Below the pieces are notes generated by a model that made no database searches, was not told the DNA's origin, and saw only the letters and a program-made list of their open reading frames with translations. This document shows, piece by piece, positions 1 to 7,332 of a stretch of DNA of 15,666 bases. How positions within the stretch are numbered: the first letter of the stretch is position 1; every line of letters starts with the position of its first letter. Made by a program: the position numbers and the translations under genes. This stretch comes from Patescibacteria group bacterium. GTDB taxonomy: Bacteria; Patescibacteriota; Minisyncoccia; JAHCSD01. The stretch spans positions 1 through 15,666 of the forward strand of contig JAHCSD010000006.1 in the NCBI GenBank assembly GCA_018609185.1, written 5' to 3'.

Positions 1-1
1 A

Positions 2-1684
2 GTTATTATAATCACTATAGTGATAATCCTCGGTTTTGGAGGCATTTTTTTCTTTTTGCAAAAACAAGAAAGGGAGACGCAGGCGCTCGACGTTCAGCTG
101 TTTGTCTCTCCCCACGTGAGCGCGGGAGAAACTGTTCTCTATCGCGTGGTCTATAACAACACGAGCGCCGGCGAGCTACTTGAGGTGAATGCTACCATAC
201 TTTATCCCGAAGGATCTTTGATAGTTAATGAAGATTCTCAAGAATTTGAGCGGATTTCTTCCGAGACAAAAACAGTGGGCGCGCTATCTCCCCGTGCACA
301 AGGGGAAATATCGTTCGAGGCGCTGCTCTTTGGGACGGTAGACGAGGTAAAGCGGGTGAACGTTACTCTCGAATATAAAACCAAAACATCCAATGCTGCC
401 ATCCGAGTTGCACGTTCCGCAGACATTGAAATAGGATCGCTTCCTCTTGCGCTCACGTTTACGTTTCCTTCAAAAGTTAATTTGGGCGAAGAGTTTGAAT
501 TTTCTCTTAACTACATATCTACTTCACGTAACCCATTCCCCCAACAGCGAATCATAATGGAGTATCCGGAAACGTTTGAGTTTCTTGCCTCTTCTCCCGT
601 GCCGTCTCGGGGACAAGCCACTTGGGATATTGGCGACCTCTTTCCTTCTAGTTCGGGAGAAATAAAAATTAAGGGAGTGATTACGGGGGAAGCGGGAGAC
701 GAGCGGCTCTTTAAAGCAGAATTGGGAATGCTTGATCTTGAGACGTTTACTTCTTACCTCGCTTCCGAGAGACGGGTTGGCGTGTCTCTTCCCGGTTTTA
801 GGCTTTCTCAAAACGTGACGGGGGCGAGAGGAGGTACGGTTATGCCAGGCGAAAAATTGAATTGGGAAATAGACTATAAGAATCTTAGCAGTGAGATCCT
901 CGAGGGTCTGGAAGTGCTGGTGTTTTTGGAGGGAGAGACGTTTGATTACTCTTCTCTTGTTGCGGACCGTGGAACGTTTTTAAAAGATCAAAAGATGCTT
1001 CGCTGGGACAAAGATTCTGTTTCTGACTTTGTGTTGGTGGAGCCGGCTGAAGAGGGGAGGCTGGAATTTTCACTTACCCTTAGGTTAACTCCTCCCATAG
1101 AAAATTTTGATGATAAAAACTTTACGGTGGGCTCGCGCGCGGTTGCGCGGGTGAGAGGGGTGACGCTCGCCGAAGACATCCAGGAATTTAAAGTGAATTC
1201 CCGGTTTGAGTTTTACCAGCGTGGATTTCGGAACTCGGGTCCATTCGAAAATACCGGCCCTATTCCTCCACGCGTGGGCGAGTCTACGACCTACACCCTT
1301 TCCTGGCAGGTATTTAATTCATCCAATGTACTTTCTAACGTTGTGGTCCGGGGGGCCATTCCTTCGTATGTCGATTGGGAGGGAGTCGTGGTGCCCGACG
1401 AAGAAAACCTTGTGTTCAACCCCAACACCGGAGAGATCGTCTGGGCCATTAAAGACCTTGAACAGGGGGTGGGAATTTTACTTCCTATTCGCCAGGTATC
1501 ATTTCAGATTAGTATTACCCCTGACGGGAACGATGTGGGCAAGATTCGGGAACTGATCGGGGGGTCTAATGCAGTTGCCCGCGATTCGTTTACGGGCGCG
1601 GGGCTCGAAAGCTTTTCTGTTTCCATTGATACGTCGCTCGCGGATGACCCTAGTGTGTCGGTGAATGATGGGATAGTGAGATGA
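2..1684 (+). CDS. Surface/secreted beta-sandwich (DUF11-like) protein, 5'-truncated
   Basis: The reading frame is open from the window edge, so the true start lies upstream; the GTG at 20 falls inside the membrane segment and is probably internal. The first visible residues form a hydrophobic helix (VIIITIVIILGFGGIFFF), followed by QKQERE and then about 530 residues rich in beta-strand-forming, acidic and Asn residues with no catalytic motif. Several Ig-like units can be made out by the recurring pattern V.PGE...YR..Y.N.S at about residues 28-50, 150-170, 275-295 and 420-440. This is how DUF11/conserved-repeat domains of cell-surface proteins look. I infer a membrane-anchored protein whose bulk faces outside. 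It ends at TGA 1682-1684. The function is unknown; adhesion or envelope structure is the natural guess. Confidence 0.75.
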   Translation, partial: VIIITIVIILGFGGIFFFLQKQERETQALDVQLFVSPHVSAGETVLYRVVYNNTSAGELLEVNATILYPEGSLIVNEDSQEFERISSETKTVGALSPRAQGEISFEALLFGTVDEVKRVNVTLEYKTKTSNAAIRVARSADIEIGSLPLALTFTFPSKVNLGEEFEFSLNYISTSRNPFPQQRIIMEYPETFEFLASSPVPSRGQATWDIGDLFPSSSGEIKIKGVITGEAGDERLFKAELGMLDLETFTSYLASERRVGVSLPGFRLSQNVTGARGGTVMPGEKLNWEIDYKNLSSEILEGLEVLVFLEGETFDYSSLVADRGTFLKDQKMLRWDKDSVSDFVLVEPAEEGRLEFSLTLRLTPPIENFDDKNFTVGSRAVARVRGVTLAEDIQEFKVNSRFEFYQRGFRNSGPFENTGPIPPRVGESTTYTLSWQVFNSSNVLSNVVVRGAIPSYVDWEGVVVPDEENLVFNPNTGEIVWAIKDLEQGVGILLPIRQVSFQISITPDGNDVGKIRELIGGSNAVARDSFTGAGLESFSVSIDTSLADDPSVSVNDGIVR

Positions 1685-1691
1685 GTGGGGT

Positions 1692-1895
1692 GACCGTTTA
1701 GGAGTAAGCCTTGAAAAGATGCGTGTCGAAGACCCTCTTTGAGAGAAACCGAACAAGGGTCTTCATTTTCGCGCCTCAATTATATTTTTTCCTGAATGTA
1801 CCCACGGCCACCCCGAAGAAAATGAAGGCCCTTGCTCGGTTTCTCTGGGGCGAAGTCGAGGGGGAGGAGCTTTACAAGACCTACTCCTAAACGGT
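1692..1895. repeat. Long imperfect inverted repeat (79-nt arms)
   Basis: The left arm 1692-1770 and the right arm 1817-1895 are reverse complements at about 57 of 79 positions by hand alignment. The outer 15 bp (GACCGTTTAGGAGTA) match perfectly. The inner 29 bp (1742-1770, ending CTTCATTTTC) match with two differences. The middle of the arms is diverged. About 46 bp separate the arms. Both arms, read from the loop outwards, translate to related peptides (ENE[DG]PCSVSL then LLLNG), but neither gives a credible gene. It fills the gene-free stretch 1685-2036. A MITE-like or other multicopy element is the best guess; no target-site duplication is obvious. Confidence 0.7.
1728..1769 (+). terminator. 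Possible terminator of the DUF11-like gene
   Basis: A 9-bp perfect stem (GAAGACCCT at 1728-1736 with AGGGTCTTC at 1756-1764) closes a 19-nt loop and is followed by ATTTTC. The U-tract is short. The stem lies inside the left arm of the larger inverted repeat, so the two structures compete. Confidence 0.3.
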
Positions 1896-2001
1896 CTTGG
1901 AGCGTAGGGGGGAAGAGATAGTGAGCCGAGCTCGATTTTTTCGCACGAATTCTAGGGAGTCCCAGCTTGTTTAGGGATAGGATTCTGATGATGATTTATA
2001 A

Positions 2002-2030
2002 TTGTTGATATTCCAATTTATTGCTATGAT
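2002..2030 (+). promoter_or_regulatory. Promoter with -10 six nt before the ATG
   Basis: A -10 box TATGAT (2025-2030) lies 17 nt after a weak -35 TTGTTG (2002-2007). Only GGAATT separates the -10 from the ATG at 2037, so transcription should begin at or next to the start codon. No Shine-Dalgarno sequence is present. This suggests a leaderless mRNA. Confidence 0.5.
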
Positions 2031-2036
2031 GGAATT

Positions 2037-2666
2037 ATGAGAAAAGGGCTTGTATTTAAATTAGTACTTATAACCGTGGCAATTGCTATAGTCAGTATAA
2101 TTGTAGGATATATATATTATTTTCAGCTTTTCCCTTTTCCGTCAAAAATTGAAACGGGTCCAAATATCCAAGAAAGCTTAATAACTGAAGACTGGAAGTT
2201 CTACGAAGATAAAGATTTAAACATTTCTTTGAAATATCCTCAAGATTGGTTTGTAAATAAAAGATCTAGTACTAGCCCTTTATATATACACAATTATACT
2301 CCTTTTAATTTAGGGTTGCCGTTTGATCCCATCCAAGATAGGGGTCAGTATTTGGTAGCGATTAGCAGAGCGACTGCACCCGGTTCAAAGAGCGCTGATG
2401 ATATAGTGAATATAATGAAAAAACCCGTAGTATTGGATGCTAATGGGACAACGTATTATTTTAACCAAAAAACATTCAAGGTTAATGATTATAGGGCTTT
2501 TTATGTAGAATCTTCAATATACAGGGATCAAAGTAAAGGTTCAAACCAACGAACCTATTTGCTTGACGGAAAAGGTGGTGGAGTTATTTTTACCGCGGGA
2601 CGTGATAAAGAAGGAGCTCAATTATTTATAAATGACATTATGTCAACTGTAAAATTTACTAAATAA
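2037..2666 (+). CDS. Single-TM PsbP-like domain protein
   Basis: This is a 209-residue protein with a short basic N-terminus (MRKGLVFK), one membrane helix at about residues 8-30, and an outward-facing domain. The domain opens with the phrase DWKFYEDKDLNISLKYPQDW (about residues 52-71), typical of PsbP/DUF1795-like proteins. It continues through a VDYRAFYVE-like strand (NDYRAFYVES, about 150-159) to a C-terminal helix with FINDIMSTVKF. These domains are common in short membrane-tethered proteins of unknown role in many bacteria. There is no lipobox cysteine, so the helix probably stays as an anchor. The gene is AT-rich compared with the gene before it and stands alone: repeat-filled gaps lie on both sides. 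I see no feature that would assign a substrate or partner. Confidence 0.7.
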   Translation: MRKGLVFKLVLITVAIAIVSIIVGYIYYFQLFPFPSKIETGPNIQESLITEDWKFYEDKDLNISLKYPQDWFVNKRSSTSPLYIHNYTPFNLGLPFDPIQDRGQYLVAISRATAPGSKSADDIVNIMKKPVVLDANGTTYYFNQKTFKVNDYRAFYVESSIYRDQSKGSNQRTYLLDGKGGGVIFTAGRDKEGAQLFINDIMSTVKFTK

Positions 2667-2719
2667 AAAGCTACAGATGTAATGATTTTGGGAAAAGTCA
2701 TAATTTAACCTGGATTTTA

Positions 2720-2745
2720 TAGTTCCATGACTTAGTTCCATGACT
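2720..2745 (+). repeat. 13-bp perfect tandem duplication
   Basis: TAGTTCCATGACT occurs twice head to tail (2720-2732, 2733-2745) in the gene-free region downstream of the PsbP-like gene. It is probably slippage or a remnant; no function is evident. Confidence 0.8.
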
Positions 2746-2772
2746 GTCATACCCGGTAGTAGAATTTTGGCT

Positions 2773-2800
2773 AGTATTTTTGCAAAGCAAAAATACTTTT
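2773..2800 (+). terminator. Terminator-like hairpin
   Basis: An 11-bp perfect stem (AGTATTTTTGC 2773-2783, GCAAAAATACT 2787-2797) with an AAA loop is followed by TTT. A weaker outer pairing TTTGGC/GCCAAA encloses it. It probably ends transcription of the PsbP-like gene, though the stem is AT-rich. Confidence 0.45.
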
Positions 2801-2868
2801 AATAAAAGTTGCCAAATTTCACCACCGGGCTTCGCATTCGTGGAAAAGTGTGGTGTAATATAAAGTAG

Positions 2869-2894
2869 AAAGGCCTAGATTTCTAGGCCTTTTT
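2869..2894 (+). terminator. Rho-independent terminator
   Basis: An 11-bp perfect stem (AAAGGCCTAGA 2869-2879, TCTAGGCCTTT 2882-2892) has a minimal loop and runs into a T-tract. The A-run on its left lets it act in both directions. Confidence 0.65.
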
Positions 2895-2915
2895 CATTTT
2901 ATATCGTTGCTTATC

Positions 2916-2973
2916 AATTCAAGTTAGTTGTTCTATTCGGTCGATCGACCGAATAGAACAACTAACTTGAATT
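2916..2973. repeat. Perfect 58-bp palindrome centred on CGATCG
   Basis: Bases 2916-2944 are the exact reverse complement of 2945-2973, with no spacer. The centre is GGTCGATCGACC and the ends are AATTCAAGTT/AACTTGAATT. There is no T-tract on either side, so it is not a standard terminator. It lies 69 bp upstream of the -35 box of the toxin-antitoxin promoter. Two other perfect palindromes in this window (14730-14781, 15427-15476) also have CGATCG at the dyad. Confidence 0.95.
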
Positions 2974-2976
2974 TAG

Positions 2977-3005
2977 AATGTAACGAGGCAAGGCTTCGTT
3001 ACATT
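2977..3005. repeat. Hairpin next to the 58-bp palindrome
   Basis: A 10-bp perfect stem (AATGTAACGA 2977-2986, TCGTTACATT 2996-3005) has a 9-nt loop and begins 3 bp after the large palindrome. No T-tract follows directly. Its role is unknown. Confidence 0.6.
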
Positions 3006-3042
3006 GATAGAGCTGGGCGTGGCCTTTTTTATTTCCCTTTCA

Positions 3043-3072
3043 TTGACACCCAATAGGCGTATGAACTAAAAT
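3043..3072 (+). promoter_or_regulatory. Promoter of the toxin-antitoxin unit
   Basis: A consensus -35 TTGACA (3043-3048) is followed after 18 nt by TAAAAT (3067-3072). The ATG at 3081 is only 8 nt further on, again pointing to a leaderless transcript. AGGG in the gap is too close to the start for a good Shine-Dalgarno site. Confidence 0.6.
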
Positions 3073-3080
3073 AGGGATAT

Positions 3081-3281
3081 ATGGTAAAAGTAATTCAACA
3101 AAAAAATGTGATACGAGTTGGCAAGGAGCCCGTGGTTATTCTTTCGCTTAGAGAGTGGAGAAAAGTTGAAAAATCACTAGAAGACCTGGAGGAGTCTTTG
3201 CGTTTTAATGTTGCATATAAAGAGACTCGAGGTAAAAAGATGACAAGTCTTGAGTCGCTGAAGAAAAAATATAAGCTGTAA
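3081..3281 (+). CDS. Antitoxin of a RelE/ParE-type module (PHD/YefM-like)
   Basis: This is a 66-residue protein. The N-terminal part (KVIQQKNVIRVGKEPVVILSLREWRKVE, given here by position 3-30) has the strand-strand-helix pattern of PHD/RelB-type DNA-binding antitoxins, including the typical PVVILSLREW phrase. The C-terminus (ESLKKKYKL) is the flexible basic tail that normally wraps the toxin. Its TAA stop overlaps the toxin ATG by one base (TAATG), so the two are translationally coupled, which is the usual arrangement. Autoregulation through the promoter just upstream is expected from the family; the 58-bp palindrome further upstream is a possible additional operator. Identification rests largely on the partner gene and on this pattern. 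Confidence 0.75.
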   Translation: MVKVIQQKNVIRVGKEPVVILSLREWRKVEKSLEDLEESLRFNVAYKETRGKKMTSLESLKKKYKL

Positions 3282-3565
3282 TGTACCGTGTTTTCATCAC
3301 ATCACACGCAGGGCGGGAATTTAAAAAGCTATCTGCAAAACTCAAACAGGAGCTTTACAATGAATTTAAAAAATTAGAGACCGACCCATTTTCGCATCCG
3401 CAGACAAAAAGACTAGAAAGAACTAGACGTGGTTGGCGCCTCCGCCTTGGCAGATGGCGCATTTTATTTGCATTATTTCGAAAAGAAAAGCGAATTGAGA
3501 TTGTAGATATTTTTTTCAAAAAAGGAAAAGAGGATTATATCAAAAGAAGAAAGTTAATGCATTAG
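3281..3565 (+). CDS. RelE/ParE-family toxin
   Basis: This 94-residue protein has the classic order of the RelE/ParE fold. An N-terminal strand (YRVFITSHAGREFKKL) leads into two helices (KLKQELYNEFKKLETDP), then GWRLRLGRWRILFAL as the beta-sheet core with the Arg-rich active surface. It ends with IEIVDIFFKKGKEDYIKR. Members cleave mRNA on the ribosome (RelE) or poison gyrase (ParE); the sequence alone does not separate the two. The length is normal for the family and there is no frameshift, so the toxin looks intact. No Shine-Dalgarno site is seen; expression probably depends on re-initiation after the overlapping antitoxin. Confidence 0.85.
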   Translation: MYRVFITSHAGREFKKLSAKLKQELYNEFKKLETDPFSHPQTKRLERTRRGWRLRLGRWRILFALFRKEKRIEIVDIFFKKGKEDYIKRRKLMH

Positions 3566-3576
3566 AGTTAAAATGC

Positions 3577-3582
3577 TATAAA
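3577..3582 (+). promoter_or_regulatory. Candidate -10 box of glyS
   Basis: TATAAA lies 10 nt upstream of the glyS ATG, and no Shine-Dalgarno motif is present. The hexamer 17 nt further upstream (TTAATG, 3554-3559) is a poor -35 and overlaps the end of the toxin gene. Confidence 0.35.
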
Positions 3583-3592
3583 AAACTCATAT

Positions 3593-4945
3593 ATGAATGA
3601 TTTAATGCAAAAAATCGTATCTTTGGCGAAGCGTAGAGGCTTCATCTTTCCTTCATCCGAGATTTACGGCGGGTTTTCGAGTTGTTATGACTATGGGCCT
3701 TTGGGTGTAGAACTCAAAAACAATATTAAACGGGCCTGGTGGCAAAACATGGTTTGGTCCCGAGCAGATGTGGTGGGGCTTGATTCATCCATTTTAATGT
3801 CTCCAAAGATTTGGGAAGCCTCAGGTCATTTATCTGCCGGGTTTGCGGATGAGTTGGTTGAGTGTAAGGCCTGTCATAAAAGATTCCGTAAGGATCATGT
3901 AGAAACCCCCACGTGTCCTGAGTGCGGAGGTGAGTTCACTGCTCCCAAAAAGTTTAATTTGATGATGAAGACCTACGCGGGGGTTACGGAAGACGAATCA
4001 AACCTTGCGTATTTACGAGCTGAGACCGCACAAGGGATTTATGTAAACTTCAAGAACATAGTAGATACCATGCGTGTGAAAATTCCTTTTGGTGTTGCTC
4101 AAATCGGGAAGGCGTTCCGCAATGAAATCACACCGGGGAATTTTATATTCCGTACGAGAGAATTTGAGCAAATGGAGATGCAGTTTTTTATCAATCCCCA
4201 ACCAGACAAAAAAGGCAAAACCGTAAAACAGTGGTTTGAGTATTGGAAGAAAGAACGAATGAAATGGTACAAGGGCCATGGCATAAATGCCAGAAATCTT
4301 CAGTTCCGCAAACACAAGAAAGACGAGCTTGCGCACTACGCTAAAGCCGCTGAGGATATTGAGTATAACTATCCCTTTTCCTCCGGAGGCGGATCCGCCT
4401 CAGGCGGAGGCTGGGGAGAACTTGAAGGGATACACGACAGGGGAGACTGGGACCTTTCAAATCACGCGAAGCATAGCGGAGAAGACCTTACGTATTTTGA
4501 TGAGGGGGCTAATAAAAAGTATATTCCGAACATAATCGAAACTTCAGCAGGTGCGGATAGATCTACTCTCGTGTTTCTTCTCGACGCATATCAAGAAGAA
4601 GAGGTAAAAGGAGAAAAGCGGGTAGTTTTGAAGTTTCATCCCAAGATTGCGCCGATTAAAATCGCAGTGCTTCCTCTGGTTAAAAATAAGCCAAAACTTG
4701 TCAAGTTCGCGCGGAGGGTCTATGAAGATCTCATAGATACGTTTCCTGTTATGTATGATGAAGTGGGCTCCATTGGTAGAAGGTACCGTCGCCAGGATGA
4801 AATAGGGACGCCGTATGCTCTAACTATTGACTTTGAAAGTTTGGAGAAGTATACTGTAACGTTACGTGATCGTGACAGTATGAAACAAACGCGTCACAAG
4901 GTCGCGGAACTTCAAGATCTTTTACAAGATAAATTAGGAGGATAA
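3593..4945 (+). CDS. glyS: Glycyl-tRNA synthetase (single-chain, class II)
   Basis: The enzyme charges tRNA-Gly with glycine in the cytoplasm. It is 450 residues long and of the homodimeric archaeal/eukaryal-like type. Visible signatures are: YGPLGVELKNNIKRAWW at 34-50; a zinc-finger-like CxxC pair (C91/C94 and C108/C111); LRAETAQGIYVNF (141-153); motif 2 FRNEITP with R.REFEQMEMQ (175-197); WGELEGIHDRGDWDL (274-288); motif 3 GADRS (320-324); and an anticodon-binding domain from about 350. The family normally reads PFGWGEL; here PF and WGEL are separated by about ten extra residues, SSGGGSASGGG (263-273), encoded by a palindromic GC-rich block. Catalytic residues look intact, so the enzyme is probably functional. 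The ATG at 3593 fits the family N-terminus. The M16 protease gene follows three bases after the stop, its Shine-Dalgarno site lying inside the last codons. Confidence 0.95.
   Translation: MNDLMQKIVSLAKRRGFIFPSSEIYGGFSSCYDYGPLGVELKNNIKRAWWQNMVWSRADVVGLDSSILMSPKIWEASGHLSAGFADELVECKACHKRFRKDHVETPTCPECGGEFTAPKKFNLMMKTYAGVTEDESNLAYLRAETAQGIYVNFKNIVDTMRVKIPFGVAQIGKAFRNEITPGNFIFRTREFEQMEMQFFINPQPDKKGKTVKQWFEYWKKERMKWYKGHGINARNLQFRKHKKDELAHYAKAAEDIEYNYPFSSGGGSASGGGWGELEGIHDRGDWDLSNHAKHSGEDLTYFDEGANKKYIPNIIETSAGADRSTLVFLLDAYQEEEVKGEKRVVLKFHPKIAPIKIAVLPLVKNKPKLVKFARRVYEDLIDTFPVMYDEVGSIGRRYRRQDEIGTPYALTIDFESLEKYTVTLRDRDSMKQTRHKVAELQDLLQDKLGG
4379..4411. repeat. Palindromic GC-rich in-frame insert in glyS
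   Basis: Eleven codons hold three overlapping dyads: CCTCCGGAGG (4380-4389), GGCGGATCCGCC (4388-4399) and TCCGCCT-C-AGGCGGA (4394-4408). They encode Ser/Gly/Ala only (SSGGGSASGGG). The flanking protein sequence is the conserved PF...WGELEGI of GlyRS, where such residues are normally absent. Confidence 0.75.
4936..4941 (+). promoter_or_regulatory. Strong Shine-Dalgarno site for the M16 protease gene
   Basis: AGGAGG lies 7 nt before the ATG at 4949 and within the last codons of glyS (LGG). This fixes the start and implies translational coupling. It contrasts with the leaderless-looking first genes of other units. Confidence 0.85.
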
Positions 4946-4948
4946 GAT

Positions 4949-6244
4949 ATGAAGTTTCCAATATCTAGAAAAATAGTGCTTGATAATGGATTGCGGGTTA
5001 TCACGGTACCTATGAAGGGTACGAACGCGGTCAGTGTACTTTTTTTGTTTAACACCGGTTCTGATTATGAAACTAAAGACATAAATGGTATATCCCATTT
5101 TCTCGAACATCTTTTTTTCAAAGGTACGAATAGACGTCCGACAGCAAAAGCTGTTTCAAAAGAACTTGATAAATTTGGTGCGGATTTTAATGCCTTTACC
5201 GAGAGAGAGTTTACAGGATACTTTGTTACCATTGATGCAGAACAGGTCGACGTTGCGTTTGATGTAATTGCAGATATGCTGCTGAATTCGAAATTTCTCG
5301 ATGAAGAAATAGAAAAAGAACGCGATGTTGTCAAGGAAGAGATTAAGATGGTTAGAGATAATCCTTCCGCATATATTTCACAGGAATTATTGCCTGATTT
5401 TCTTTATGGAGATCAACCGGCGGGGTGGAGCGTAGCAGGTCCCGAAGAAAACATTGACCGTATTACTCGAGAAGAGCTGATGTCGTATAGAAAGCGCCAT
5501 TATCATGCAAGGAATTCGGTTCTTGTTGTCGCAGGCGGAATCACTCGACAAGAAATTGAATCCAAGGCACAAACTTTCCTTGGCAGTGTTCCCGAGCAAG
5601 AGATTCAGCCGAAGCCTAGGGTGGTGGAAAAACAGCGTAAACCCAGAAATCGGATTATCTTCCGAGATACTGATCAAACCCAAGTTATGCTGGGTTTTCG
5701 GGCTTATAATGTGTTTGATGGTCGTAATAAATATGCCGAACGAGCCCTTTCAGTCATTATGGGTGGAAATATGAGTTCTCGACTTTTTACTGAAGTTCGA
5801 GAGCAGCGAGGTTTGGCTTATATGATTAGAACACTTACTTCTTTTCGTACAGATCGAGGGAGCTTCGTGATAAAAGCAGGCCTTAATAATGGAAAAGTTG
5901 AGGAAGCAATAAAAATTATCTTGAATGAGTTAAGAAACGTTACGGCACATGGAGTAACAGAAGAAGAGGTTAAAGATGCAAAAACGTTTATCACGGGTTC
6001 TGCAAAACTTGACCTAGAAGAGTCATTTGAAATCGCCGAAAATTTTGCCGTTCAAGAGCTTCTGGAGAAAAAGATGGATCCTATTGAAGAAACTTTTAAG
6101 CAAATTGACAGAATAACACGAGATGATGTTGTAAGGGTTGCCTGTGAAATATTCGTTCCCGAAAGACTTAACCTCGTTATTCTGGGACCACATAGGTCTC
6201 GAGAATTTAAACGGAATATCAAATCGATTCTCGAAGCATTTTAA
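4949..6244 (+). CDS. M16-family zinc metallopeptidase (processing-peptidase-like)
   Basis: This is a 431-residue protein. The inverted zinc motif HFLEH (H50, E53, H54) is followed 76 residues after H54 by the third ligand in ERDVVKEEIKM (E130), exactly the M16B spacing. The catalytic half covers roughly 1-210. The second, inactive half (about 220-431) carries the usual FTEVREQRGLAY phrase (265-276, including RLFTEVREQ). The length is that of single-domain-pair bacterial proteases related to YmxG/PqqL and mitochondrial processing peptidase beta. No signal peptide is seen, so it is probably cytoplasmic and degrades or trims peptides; the substrate is unknown. It is coupled to glyS by its Shine-Dalgarno site and followed by a clear terminator, so the two form one operon. 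Confidence 0.93.
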   Translation: MKFPISRKIVLDNGLRVITVPMKGTNAVSVLFLFNTGSDYETKDINGISHFLEHLFFKGTNRRPTAKAVSKELDKFGADFNAFTEREFTGYFVTIDAEQVDVAFDVIADMLLNSKFLDEEIEKERDVVKEEIKMVRDNPSAYISQELLPDFLYGDQPAGWSVAGPEENIDRITREELMSYRKRHYHARNSVLVVAGGITRQEIESKAQTFLGSVPEQEIQPKPRVVEKQRKPRNRIIFRDTDQTQVMLGFRAYNVFDGRNKYAERALSVIMGGNMSSRLFTEVREQRGLAYMIRTLTSFRTDRGSFVIKAGLNNGKVEEAIKIILNELRNVTAHGVTEEEVKDAKTFITGSAKLDLEESFEIAENFAVQELLEKKMDPIEETFKQIDRITRDDVVRVACEIFVPERLNLVILGPHRSREFKRNIKSILEAF

Positions 6245-6280
6245 AAGCCCCTTGAACTATTTCGGGGCTTTTTGATTTTT
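6243..6280 (+). terminator. Rho-independent terminator of the glyS-M16 operon
   Basis: A 9-bp stem AAAAGCCCC (6243-6251) with GGGGCTTTT (6264-6272) and a 12-nt loop is followed by TTGATTTTTT. The stem begins within the stop codon region of the protease gene. The T-tract holds the -35 box of the next promoter. Confidence 0.9.
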
Positions 6281-6300
6281 TAGGTCAGGAGTAGTATAAT
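6272..6300 (+). promoter_or_regulatory. Promoter of the AI-2E-family gene
   Basis: -35 TTGATT (6272-6277), a 17-nt spacer, and consensus -10 TATAAT (6295-6300). The GTG start at 6310 is 9 nt downstream, so the transcript should be leaderless or nearly so. The ATG overlapping the -10 (6299) leads into an early stop and is not the start. Confidence 0.7.
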
Positions 6301-6309
6301 GAGCGTATC

Positions 6310-7332
6310 GTGGCACAAAGTGTAAAAATCGAGATCTCAGTTATTTCTCTACTTAAAATCGTTGCAGTTATTGCCGCACTCGCGTTTCTTTATCATGTGC
6401 GCGATATTATCGTGTTGGTATTTCTTGCGGTCGTCATTGCTTCAGCTATTGATCCGATTGCGACATTCTTTGCGCGTTACAAGATCCCCAGAATTTTAAG
6501 CGTGTTGCTCATTTATATGTCGGTATTTGTTCTTGTTTCTCTTGTGTTGTATTTTGTTATTCCTGATTTATTGAGCGAGATGGGCGATCTTGCGACCACG
6601 CTTCCGCAGTTTTACCAGCAAATTGTATGGGGCAAGCCCTTGAGTTTTCTTGGGTATAACGCGCTTATTCAACTTCAAGGGTTTCTTAATGGTCTAGTGC
6701 CGCAAGTGGGGGAGATTGTAACAGGAGCGGTTGGCCTTACGCCCAAGCTTTTTGAGGGGTTTGTTGCCTTTGCAAGTGTGCTGGTCATTTCGTTTTATCT
6801 CGCAGTGAGAGAAGGCGAGATCAGGAAATTTATTAAACTTATTACTCCTGGAGGATATGAGAGTTACGCGATTGATCTGTGGAATCGGACTCACAAAAAA
6901 TTCGGCAGGTGGCTTCAGGGTTCACTATTCCTTGCGTTTCTTGTGGGGGTTACCGCTTTTATCGGACTTTCGCTCCTTGGGGTGAAGTACAGTTTGAGTT
7001 TGGCTTTGCTTGCGGGAGCCTTTGAGTTAATTCCTATGGTAGGTGCGACGCTCGCGACAATCCCCGCAGTGCTCATTGCGCTTACCCAGTCATGGTATCT
7101 TGCGCTCGGGGTGCTCATTTTGTATATTGTTATTCAACAGCTTGAAAATAACTTAATGGTTCCCCTGGTGTTCAAGCGCATGATCGGGCTTAACCCCATC
7201 ATCGTTATTTTGAGTCTGTTGATAGGGTTTAAGCTTGTCGGGCCTCTTGGTCTTTTGATTGCGGTTCCGGCAGCCGCGGCCTTGGGCGAATTCCTTGGCG
7301 ATATCTCAACCGGAAAATTTAAGTTAAAATAG
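6310..7332 (+). CDS. AI-2E/PerM-family multi-pass membrane protein
   Basis: This 340-residue protein has about eight hydrophobic segments. It opens with a pair of helices (about 10-45), a helix at 58-80, a soluble stretch (about 85-150), and then a C-terminal bundle containing the family phrases LLGVKYSLSLALLAG, ELIPMVGATLATIPA and QQLENNLMVPLVFKRMIGLNP. Members export small molecules (TqsA exports autoinducer-2) or act as Na+/H+ antiporters or permeases; the substrate cannot be read from sequence. Start choice: GTG at 6310 follows a consensus -10 closely, and no ATG gives the full first helix. The 3' end overlaps the convergent gene 7319-7780 by 14 bp. Confidence 0.9.
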   Translation: MAQSVKIEISVISLLKIVAVIAALAFLYHVRDIIVLVFLAVVIASAIDPIATFFARYKIPRILSVLLIYMSVFVLVSLVLYFVIPDLLSEMGDLATTLPQFYQQIVWGKPLSFLGYNALIQLQGFLNGLVPQVGEIVTGAVGLTPKLFEGFVAFASVLVISFYLAVREGEIRKFIKLITPGGYESYAIDLWNRTHKKFGRWLQGSLFLAFLVGVTAFIGLSLLGVKYSLSLALLAGAFELIPMVGATLATIPAVLIALTQSWYLALGVLILYIVIQQLENNLMVPLVFKRMIGLNPIIVILSLLIGFKLVGPLGLLIAVPAAAALGEFLGDISTGKFKLK

